This document shows, one piece after another, positions 1 through 6,151 of a stretch of DNA of 13,837 nucleotides; position 1 is the stretch's first letter; every line of letters begins with the position of its first letter. The translations under genes and the position numbers were made by a program. This stretch comes from Anaerolineae bacterium (GTDB lineage Bacteria > Chloroflexota > Anaerolineae > B4-G1), in the NCBI GenBank assembly GCA_027079895.1, contig JALWUZ010000589.1, forward strand, positions 1-13,837, given 5' to 3'. A model generated the notes under the pieces. The model did no database searches. It saw only the letters and a program-made list of their open reading frames with translations, and was not told the DNA's origin.

Positions 1-550
1 GGGTATCCAGGTCGAAGCGGGTCCCGGCCGTCGGGGGCAGGGCGACGGGGGGGAGGTGTCCGGCGTTAGCCAGCGACCAGGCCAGGCCGTTGTCGCTGCT
101 CTCGCGGGCGACGAGGGGGAGCACGGCGGGGGTGATGGTGAACCCCAGCCAGTCGCTGGAGTGGAGGTTGTTGGTGACGAGCAGCCTGTCAGCCGCCGCC
201 AGGCGGTCGAGGACGGCGGTCCAAGTCTCTCGGTCGAGCAGGGGGGCCGAACCGCCGCCGCTGTAGAGCACTCGGCGAGGGCGGTACTTCTCGATCAGCC
301 CGGCCAGCCGCCGCCCGAAGTGGAAGGGCACGTCCGGCGGGTCGAGGTCAACCGTGACCGGCAGGTCGGAAAGGTCGGCGGCCCAGGCGGGGTCGTCGGT
401 TGCTACGACGGCCTGGTCGAAGGCGGCGAGGGGGAGCAATGTTTCCAGCAGGTCGCGGGCCGCCGCCCGGTGCGCCTGGGCCAGAGCCTGCTCGACATCG
501 CTCGCGCCCCCTCCGCCGACGAGGAGGATGAGTGTGACCGGAGTTCTCAT
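1..550 (-). CDS. Partial nucleotidyltransferase-like protein (C-terminus beyond left edge)
   Basis: An open frame starts at ATG 550-548 and runs without a stop to the left edge, giving 183 codons, so it is 3'-truncated by the window. The translation begins MRTPVTLILLVGGGG and looks like an alpha/beta, GT-A-type nucleotidyltransferase: a hydrophobic first strand with a Gly-rich turn, then VVATDD at about residue 48-53, YSGGGSAPLL at about residue 96-105, and an FDLDTP tail just before the edge. The tail resembles the FDIDTP motif of MobA/CofC-like NTP transferases, which use a nucleotide to activate an alcohol or phosphate. The usual N-terminal nucleotide-binding signature is not clear, so substrate and pathway cannot be named. 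A terminator (559-587) separates it from hpf, so it is probably transcribed from its own promoter or by read-through. Confidence 0.6.
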   Translation of the reverse strand, partial: MRTPVTLILLVGGGGASDVEQALAQAHRAAARDLLETLLPLAAFDQAVVATDDPAWAADLSDLPVTVDLDPPDVPFHFGRRLAGLIEKYRPRRVLYSGGGSAPLLDRETWTAVLDRLAAADRLLVTNNLHSSDWLGFTITPAVLPLVARESSDNGLAWSLANAGHLPPVALPPTAGTRFDLDT

Positions 551-558
551 CGGAGTCG

Positions 559-587
559 AAAAAGGGGGTTCGGGATTCCGAACCCCC
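559..587 (-). terminator. Intrinsic terminator downstream of hpf
   Basis: A perfect 10-bp stem (564-573 paired with 578-587, GGGGGTTCGG/CCGAACCCCC) with a 4-nt loop is followed, on the minus strand, by five T (563-559). It lies 30 nt after the hpf stop codon. It marks the 3' end of the transcription unit that begins at cpaB, or at least of comF-hpf. Confidence 0.85.
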
Positions 588-616
588 TGGTGCGGCCCGA
601 TGCGGGCGCGGAGGGG

Positions 617-1153
617 CTAGTACTCCGGCTGGAGCAGGCCGTAGTTGCCGTCCTCCCGCTTGTAGACGATGTTGACGGCGTCCTCCTCGGCGTTCAGGAA
701 GACGTAGAAGTGGTGCCCCAGGAGTTCCATCTGCTCGATGGCCTCGTCCGGCGTCATCGGGCGCAACTCGAACCGTTTGACCCGGACGATCTCCCCCTCC
801 GGCTCCTCGACCGGCTCCTCGATGGGCAGGGCTTCGACCGCCGCCGCGTGCCAGCGGTCCTGCCGCTTCCCCTTGTAGCGGGCGATCTGGCGGTACATCT
901 TGTCCATCACGGCGTCTATGGAGGTGAAGATGTCCTGGGAGCGTTTCTCGGCCCGCAAGATGGTGCCGCCTACCCGCACGGTCAACTGGGCGACCTGGCG
1001 ATGAGCGGCGTTGCGGGTGTTCTCCATGCTCAGGTCTACCCGCGCCTCGTCTATCGTCGGCAGATAGCGGTCGAGTTTGCCGACCTTCCTCTCTACGTAC
1101 TCCCGCAGACGGGGGGTTACTTCCATGTTCCTGGCGAAGATCGAGACTTCCAC
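617..1153 (-). CDS. hpf: Long-form ribosome hibernation promoting factor
   Basis: This 178-residue protein binds the small ribosomal subunit in slow-growing or starved cells and, in its long form, joins two 70S ribosomes into inactive 100S dimers. The N-terminal RaiA/HPF domain (about residues 1-100) begins MEVSIFARNMEVTPRLREYV and continues with KVGKLDRYLP. An acidic linker (EEPVEEPEGE) leads to the C-terminal dimerisation domain (about 118-176), with RFELRPMTPDEAIEQMELLG, FYVFLN and VNIVYKREDGNYGLLQP, typical of long HPF. The start is GTG at 1153, preceded by GGAGG (1161-1165) with a 7-nt spacer. It lies 41 nt after comF on the same strand, an arrangement also known from Firmicutes, and is the last gene before the terminator. 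I see no clear promoter of its own. Confidence 0.95.
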   Translation of the reverse strand: MEVSIFARNMEVTPRLREYVERKVGKLDRYLPTIDEARVDLSMENTRNAAHRQVAQLTVRVGGTILRAEKRSQDIFTSIDAVMDKMYRQIARYKGKRQDRWHAAAVEALPIEEPVEEPEGEIVRVKRFELRPMTPDEAIEQMELLGHHFYVFLNAEEDAVNIVYKREDGNYGLLQPEY

Positions 1154-1194
1154 TATTTGACCTCCTTGAGTTTGGTTTGATCGGTCGCCGCCGC

Positions 1195-1902
1195 TTAGGC
1201 CCGGTGCCGGGCGCGTGCCAGCGTCAGGGCGCGGACGGAGACGGCCCCGTGCTCGTGGAGCGCGGCGGCGCAGGCCTCCAACGTCGCGCCAGTGGTGGCG
1301 ACATCGTCTATCAGCAACAAGCGCATATCGCTCACATCCGCCGGGCAGCGAAAGGCGGCCCGGACGTTCTCCCGTCGCTGCCGGGCGTCGAGTTTCACCT
1401 GGGGGGCGGTCGCCCGCTGACGCACCAAGAGCGACTCGTCCACCGGCAGGCCGACCAGCCGTCCCAGCGCATAGGCCAGCAGCGCGGCCTGATTGTAGCC
1501 CCGCTCGCGCAGACGGTCGGCGTGCAGCGGCACCGGCACGATGACGTCCACCGGCTGGGGGTGTGAGCGCCAGTACTCGGCCAACAGGGTGCCCAGCGGT
1601 TCGGCGACCTCCTCACGTCCGCGATACTTCAGGAGATGCACCGCCCGGCGCACCGTCCCTTCGAAGTAAACGGCGGAGCGAATGCCGTATATGTGCAACG
1701 GCGAACGGCGGCAGCGGGCGCACAGTTCGCCGCTGCCGGGTTCGATAGCGTCTCCGCAGATGGCACACACGGGGGGCTCCACGCGGGGGATTTGGCTCAA
1801 ACAGTCGGCGCACAGCCACTCTCCTACCCGACGGCAGCCGAGGCAGCGCGGAGGAAAGAGCAGGTCGTAGAACCGGTTGCGGAGGGCACGCCAGCGAATC
1901 AG
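1195..1902 (-). CDS. comF: ComF family phosphoribosyltransferase-like protein, probable CTG start
   Basis: ComF proteins are linked to natural DNA uptake and carry a type I phosphoribosyltransferase fold. The PRPP-binding loop LLLIDDVATTGATLEA is near the C-terminus and RGYNQAALLA is in the middle. The first standard start (TTG 1800) would give 201 residues and cut off the N-terminal zinc ribbon. The frame is open further upstream and encodes FYDLLFPPRCLGC...LCADC, then CAICG and CARC: four cysteine pairs, the normal ComF N-terminus. No ATG, GTG or TTG lies between that segment and the tadC stop. CTG at 1902-1900 overlaps the tadC TGA as CTGA, like the common ATGA coupling, with GGAGG (1912-1916) 9 nt upstream. 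I therefore choose 1902, giving 235 residues. ATT at 1899 or a frameshift are alternatives. The function is secure, the exact start is not. Confidence 0.88.
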   Translation of the reverse strand: MIRWRALRNRFYDLLFPPRCLGCRRVGEWLCADCLSQIPRVEPPVCAICGDAIEPGSGELCARCRRSPLHIYGIRSAVYFEGTVRRAVHLLKYRGREEVAEPLGTLLAEYWRSHPQPVDVIVPVPLHADRLRERGYNQAALLAYALGRLVGLPVDESLLVRQRATAPQVKLDARQRRENVRAAFRCPADVSDMRLLLIDDVATTGATLEACAAALHEHGAVSVRALTLARARHRA

Positions 1903-2840
1903 AAGGTCATCCCTCCCTGGAACATCTGAATCACCTGGATGACCGCCGGGCCGAGCAACACGATGAAGATAGCCGGGAAGATGAGGAAGGCGATGGCGGG
2001 CAGCATTTTGATTGGGGCCTGGCGGGCCAACTCCTCCGCCCGCTGCCGACGCCGCATCCGCATCTGGTCGGACTGAATGCGCAGCACGCGGGCGATACTG
2101 ACGCCCAACTGGTCCGCCTGGATGATGGCCGCTACGAAGGTGGACACATCGGGCACGTCCATCCGGTTAGCCATATCGCGCAGGGCCTCGCGCCGCAGTT
2201 TGCCCAACTGCAACTCCTGGATGACCCGGCGGAAGGCGACGCATAACTCGTTGTCCCACTTCTCGGACACTTTCGCCATCGCCGCGTCGAACCCCAATCC
2301 GGCCTCGACGCAGATAGTGAGCAGGTCGAGGGCGTCGGGCAGGGATTTGATGATCTCCTTCTGTCGTTTTTTGATTTTGCTCCCCAGGGAGAGCACCGGC
2401 AGGTAGTAACCCAGTCCCGCGCCGACGAGCGGGAGGGCAAAGCGTTGGATTTTCGGCATAGACTTGCCGAGGAACATAATCGCGATTCCCAGCCCGCCGA
2501 AGAGGATGGCCGCCAGAATGCGCATGCCGACGAATTTTTTCAGGTCGTAGGGATTGCCGGCCAGGTCGAGTTTGTGTTGCATCTCCTCCATGCTCTTCGC
2601 CGGGGAGAAGCGCATAGCGAAATCGGCCAGGCGGGTGATGAGCGGCATGAGCACCCGTTCGCTGAACGGCTGCGACAGTTCCAACTCCTCCAGGGTCGGG
2701 GGGCGTTCCAGCGTCCCGAACTCCGCCATGCGTTCTTCGATGGAGGCGCCCCCCCCGTGCGAGCGGGCGACCCGCACGACGAGGAAGGCCAGCCCCCCCA
2801 GCACCACCAGAGCGCCGATAATCAAAATGGCTGTAGTCAT
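1899..2840 (-). CDS. tadC: Tad pilus platform protein TadC
   Basis: TadC is an inner-membrane type II secretion F (GspF) domain protein that pairs with TadB to form the platform on which the CpaF/TadA ATPase drives Tad/Flp pilus assembly. Hydrophobic segments are at the N-terminus (TTAILIIGALVVLGGLAFLV), around residues 105-145, and at the C-terminus (PAIAFLIFPAIFIVLLGPAV). The cytoplasmic domain carries the family core: LPDALDLLTICVEAGLGF, FRRVIQELQLGKLRREAL and DQLGVSIARVLR. A GTG at 2846 is possible, but GGGAGG lies only 1 nt before it and 7 nt before ATG 2840, so I start at 2840 (313 residues). It is separated from tadB by about 2.3 kb carrying two unrelated genes, whereas tadB and tadC are normally adjacent. 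Its stop overlaps the probable comF start. Confidence 0.95.
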   Translation of the reverse strand: MTTAILIIGALVVLGGLAFLVVRVARSHGGGASIEERMAEFGTLERPPTLEELELSQPFSERVLMPLITRLADFAMRFSPAKSMEEMQHKLDLAGNPYDLKKFVGMRILAAILFGGLGIAIMFLGKSMPKIQRFALPLVGAGLGYYLPVLSLGSKIKKRQKEIIKSLPDALDLLTICVEAGLGFDAAMAKVSEKWDNELCVAFRRVIQELQLGKLRREALRDMANRMDVPDVSTFVAAIIQADQLGVSIARVLRIQSDQMRMRRRQRAEELARQAPIKMLPAIAFLIFPAIFIVLLGPAVIQVIQMFQGGMTF

Positions 2841-2893
2841 TGGCACACCTCCCTCGTGTTAGATGAGTTTATTCTAGCCCCTGTAGCCTCTCG

Positions 2894-3961
2894 CTACGCT
2901 TCCGTTTCAAACTGCAGGGCCGACTTCGAGTAGCCCATTTCAACAATCAGAGTGTAGCACAGTCTCACTAGGGTTTGTGCGCTAAGATTGGTCTCGAAGT
3001 AAAGTGAGGTTCCTTTGATTGCTTCCGGCTTACGCAGTTTGCTTGCGTCACGGGATATATAAGGCCGTTTCCGTTGGTTCACTATCGTCACCGCGACTCT
3101 TTCAAATTTTTCCCGATCATCGCGACGCAGTACATCGAGTAATGTCGCTGTAGCTTCCTTCCAGGTAGAGAGTTCGTATCTCTTGCCTCGGAAGATCATT
3201 GCCTTGACTGTTTTACCCGTGTACTTTTCGTCAATTCTAATCAAAGAAGCCCCTGGTTTTTTGCCGGGCGTTTCCCCAAACGTGGATTCCTCCCTCTCGC
3301 GAGCCACGATGTCGAAAATCAAGTCAATTAGTGGGTCAATCTTAACCGGCGTCGGAAGTATTAACCCCAGTACAGTGTCGTGGGCTAAGTTGTACTCCTG
3401 CTTCAATTCAAGCAAATTCAGCAACGACTCTACGCTGATCACCCGCAGTTCACGACGTCTTTCGCCGATGATAGCGTTCTCTAGTTGGCTCGTTTGCGCA
3501 TCGCGGCGTCCGTAAACGTACAGGCCGAGTACTTTAGTCGGGTCACTGACCCGATGGTCTGAAATGAGTGAGTTTATGTACCCTAGCAACGTCGCCGTCT
3601 TGATTGTGTAAACGTCAGTGGTCTTCGTCTCTACTACTATTGACCAGTTTGTTGGAGACTGCCACAACCCATCAAACCCGATGTCTCCCTTTACGCCACG
3701 ATAGCGTCCCCAAGTCACTTCAAAACCAAGCAATTCCCCGATATGATTGACGAGGTCCTGGAGTGCTTTGTTGAACTGACTGCCAGGGGTGGATAGTGCT
3801 TTATCAACGTAAGCACGTACATCCTCAATCCGTCGGACGTTCTCACGCACGTACTTGCGGAAACGCCCACTTGCACTTCCTGGGTCTGTGCTATCACGGA
3901 GATCACCAACGAGTTCAAGCAGTTTGGGCAGGTCAATAGGCTTGATTGGCATGATTGGCAT
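2894..3961 (-). CDS. PD-(D/E)XK nuclease-like protein with an unidentified C-terminal domain
   Basis: This is a 355-residue protein of no family I can name. Residues about 60-180 fit a restriction-endonuclease-like fold: E76 in a helix (HIGELLGF), D97 in KGDIGFDGLW, then E111-T-K113 in IVVETKTTD, which is the E...D...ExK arrangement of PD-(D/E)XK nucleases. Residues about 245-352 form a second domain (GKTVKAMIFRGKRYEL, RKRPYISRD, YFETNLSAQTLVRLCY), possibly for DNA recognition. It recalls a module seen at the C-terminus of other bacterial defence-type proteins, but I cannot name it. The start ATG 3961 is preceded by GAGGTG, and its first codons contain a 9-bp tandem repeat (MPI-MPI). The gene is visibly AT-richer than its neighbours, suggesting transfer. 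It follows the DarT-DarG fusion by 34 nt, so the two may work together. Nuclease activity is inferred. Confidence 0.72.
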   Translation of the reverse strand: MPIMPIKPIDLPKLLELVGDLRDSTDPGSASGRFRKYVRENVRRIEDVRAYVDKALSTPGSQFNKALQDLVNHIGELLGFEVTWGRYRGVKGDIGFDGLWQSPTNWSIVVETKTTDVYTIKTATLLGYINSLISDHRVSDPTKVLGLYVYGRRDAQTSQLENAIIGERRRELRVISVESLLNLLELKQEYNLAHDTVLGLILPTPVKIDPLIDLIFDIVAREREESTFGETPGKKPGASLIRIDEKYTGKTVKAMIFRGKRYELSTWKEATATLLDVLRRDDREKFERVAVTIVNQRKRPYISRDASKLRKPEAIKGTSLYFETNLSAQTLVRLCYTLIVEMGYSKSALQFETEA

Positions 3962-3995
3962 AATACACCTCGCTTCAGATGTCGTCGCTGTTTGT

Positions 3996-5183
3996 TTACC
4001 CTGTGCTACCCAACAAGAACTCCCGGCTGAGTTGCTCCTCTGGAACGGGGCGTTCCAGGGGGAGATGAATATGCACCTCTATGTCCAACCGGCTGAGATA
4101 CCCGGCCATCAGCGGGCCCACCACTCCCCACTTCAGCCCGCCCAGGCCGCAACCCAACGCCGGCAGGGCCAGCGATTCGATCCCCTCACGCCGATAGTTA
4201 TCCACGACCCACTGCAAGCCCCGTTCTATGTCCTCGATGCGAGAGGATTCCCGCCAGTGCCGCTTGGTCGGGAAGAACAGGAACCAGGTGCGGCGGTTGG
4301 CAGTGGTGAGGTTGTAGGGCTCGTCGGCCAGCGCCACATCCAGGGACGCCTCCCGCTTGTACAGGTACGGCTTGCCGGGGCGGATGATCTTCTGGCGGCA
4401 AGCGTCCTGGTACACGACGTAGGCGTCGGGGAACTGGTACTTCGCCCTCGACGCCAGCCCTTTCCCCATCACGCCGACCGTGTTCACGCTGATAGTGAGC
4501 GTCTGCATCGGCGAGAAGAACATATCGCCGTCCACGAGTTTCAGCCGCGGCGTCAGGACACGCATCCTCCGCGGCTGGAAGAACATCTGCGGTTCAGGGA
4601 TGACGGAAGGCCGTCTTTTCGCGGCCGGCCGGTCTTCGAGCAGGGCGCTCACCCGCTGACAGGCATTGTCGTCCGGGACGTAGATGCTGTTTATCATTCC
4701 GGGGGGCACGCGCTGCGGGACGAGCACCTCCGCCATAATGCGCCGCTTGCTCCCGTCGGCCTCGCTCCACCACTTTACATCGGTGCCGCGCACAATCGCG
4801 TCCCTGTGCTTCCCCCACTCGCTCTTGGGCAGGATTTCGGTCTCGGTGCGGGCGGCGTTGCCGGTAGTCACCAGCACCCCGTCCAACGAAAGCACGTCTC
4901 TTTGCACGCCGAGAATCGCTATGTCGTTGAGATGTCCCTCCTTGACCAAGCGGTACAGCATCGGGTTTCGGGGCTGGATGTAGAGGTTGGCGTATTCCCA
5001 CAGCGAACGCCCCTCAGGTGTCCTCTTCTCCCTGCGCCACCTCACGATACCGGCGTCGTACACCGGCGCGTATTCGATTTTTCGGGTCTCCACCTGCTGA
5101 TGCGAGAGTATCCCCAGCCGCAGCATGGAGGGGATGTTGTCTATGTGGGTGATGTAGTACAACTCCCGCAGACGCTTGACCAT
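3996..5183 (-). CDS. darTG: DarT-DarG fusion: DNA ADP-ribosyltransferase joined to macrodomain hydrolase
   Basis: One 395-residue chain holds both halves of a DarTG system. Residues 1-185 match DarT (DUF4433), which uses NAD+ to ADP-ribosylate bases in single-stranded DNA: YYITHIDNIPSML (H13), RRxxR region 50-54, ANLYIQPRNPMLY (65-77) and AEVLVPQRVPP with E152 as probable catalytic glutamate. Residues 213-375 are a DarG-like macrodomain, which removes ADP-ribose from DNA: VDGDMF, ISVNTVGVMGKGLA (231-244), FFPTKRHWRESS (303-314) and LALPALGCGLGGLKW (338-352). A Pro/Arg-rich linker (185-210) joins them. DarT and DarG are usually separate genes, and DarG often has an additional C-terminal domain, absent here. 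It starts 11 nt after tadB, so it is probably co-transcribed and perhaps translationally coupled. Its GC resembles the host, unlike the following nuclease gene. Confidence 0.9.
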   Translation of the reverse strand: MVKRLRELYYITHIDNIPSMLRLGILSHQQVETRKIEYAPVYDAGIVRWRREKRTPEGRSLWEYANLYIQPRNPMLYRLVKEGHLNDIAILGVQRDVLSLDGVLVTTGNAARTETEILPKSEWGKHRDAIVRGTDVKWWSEADGSKRRIMAEVLVPQRVPPGMINSIYVPDDNACQRVSALLEDRPAAKRRPSVIPEPQMFFQPRRMRVLTPRLKLVDGDMFFSPMQTLTISVNTVGVMGKGLASRAKYQFPDAYVVYQDACRQKIIRPGKPYLYKREASLDVALADEPYNLTTANRRTWFLFFPTKRHWRESSRIEDIERGLQWVVDNYRREGIESLALPALGCGLGGLKWGVVGPLMAGYLSRLDIEVHIHLPLERPVPEEQLSREFLLGSTG

Positions 5184-5194
5184 GCCTACCCCGT

Positions 5195-6142
5195 CTACAC
5201 CTCGATCTGCACCACTTTGTTGATGACCATGAATCCGGCGGCGATGCCCAGCACCGCCGCCCCGATCATAATGTACCCGCAGATGTGTTTGAACAGCAGC
5301 CCCATGAAATCCGGGTTGATGAGGTAGATGATGACCGCCAGGACGACCGGCACCATCGCCACCATGTAGCCGGAGACGCGGCTCTGGGCGGTCAGGGCCT
5401 TGATCTCGCCCTTGATGCGCACCCGCTCGCGGATGGTGAAACTGATGGTATCCAGCACCTCGGCCAGGTTGCCGCCGACCTCGCGCTGGACGTTGATGGC
5501 GGTGATGAGCATGTCGAGGTCATCGCTGGGGACGCGCCGCAGCATGTTGTCCATCGCGTCCTCCAGCGAGATACCCAACTGTACCTCCTGCACCACCCGC
5601 GCGAACTCCGTCGAGATGGGCGGCCCCATCTCGCGCGACACCGCCTCCATCGCCTGCAAGATGCTGTATCCGGCCCGGATGCCGTTCACCATCAGGTTGA
5701 TGGTGTCGCCCAGCATGTCGTTGAACGCCTTGAGGCGGCGGTTGTAGCGGAACTTGAGGTAGAACCGGGGGGCGAAGAAACCGGCCAACGCAGCCCCCAC
5801 CGCCGCGATGACGTCCCGCTTGACGATGTACATCAGGCCGCCGGCAGCGATGACCAAAATCACCGTCGCTGCCATGAACTCCCCGACGGTGATTTTGAGG
5901 TCGGCGCGGGCCAATTGCGTCCGCAGATTGGCCCCCATCCCGCGCTGTTCCAACGCCCGGTTCAGCGCGTCGCCCAGCGGGGAACGGCGTTGCCTCTCCC
6001 CAACTTCCTCGATGGCCTTCTCGGTGATGCCCAGGCGTTCCTCGATGATGCGCTCGGAGCGGCGAGAGATGAAAAAGCCGGCCAGCAAAATGATGAAGCC
6101 GACCCCCGCCATTGCTCCCAGAATCACCAAACTCGTGTTCAT
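5195..6142 (-). CDS. tadB: Tad pilus platform protein TadB
   Basis: TadB is an inner-membrane GspF-domain protein that forms the Tad platform with TadC and contacts the CpaF ATPase. The 315 residues show an N-terminal membrane segment (LVILGAMAGVGFIILLAGFF), a pair of hydrophobic stretches around residues 92-125 (MAATVILVIAAGGLMYI; AAVGAALAGFFAPRFY), the cytoplasmic GspF core (NGIRAGYSILQAMEAVSREM, VQEVQLGISLEDAM, NVQREVGGNLAEVLD), and C-terminal membrane segments (VAMVPVVLAVIIYLI; IMIGAAVLGIAAGFMVI). The start ATG 6142 lies 9 nt after the cpaF stop, with GGAG overlapping that gap. The stop TAG at 5195 is 11 nt before the darTG start, so the foreign-looking insertion is clean at this end and leaves tadB intact and full length. 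Confidence 0.96.
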   Translation of the reverse strand: MNTSLVILGAMAGVGFIILLAGFFISRRSERIIEERLGITEKAIEEVGERQRRSPLGDALNRALEQRGMGANLRTQLARADLKITVGEFMAATVILVIAAGGLMYIVKRDVIAAVGAALAGFFAPRFYLKFRYNRRLKAFNDMLGDTINLMVNGIRAGYSILQAMEAVSREMGPPISTEFARVVQEVQLGISLEDAMDNMLRRVPSDDLDMLITAINVQREVGGNLAEVLDTISFTIRERVRIKGEIKALTAQSRVSGYMVAMVPVVLAVIIYLINPDFMGLLFKHICGYIMIGAAVLGIAAGFMVINKVVQIEV

Positions 6143-6151
6143 ACCCTGCTC

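Noticed and set aside
56..1180. A 374-codon plus-strand open frame at the left end
   Set aside because: It covers hpf and the partial nucleotidyltransferase-like gene antisense, and crosses the terminator hairpin.
2883..2897. Hairpin GTAGC-GAGAG-GCTAC over the nuclease stop codon as a terminator
   Set aside because: The stem is only 5 bp and is not followed by a T-run, and a terminator here would cut off tadC.
2841..5194. Target-site duplication or terminal inverted repeats bordering the tadB-tadC insertion
   Set aside because: Comparing both junctions by eye gave only weak GC-rich similarity (GGGGTAG/GGGGCTAG) and no transposase or integrase gene, so no mobile element is called.
3855..5327. 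A 490-codon plus-strand open frame opposite darTG
   Set aside because: The minus strand encodes well-conserved DarT and macrodomain motifs; the plus frame has no domain-like pattern and crosses gene boundaries.
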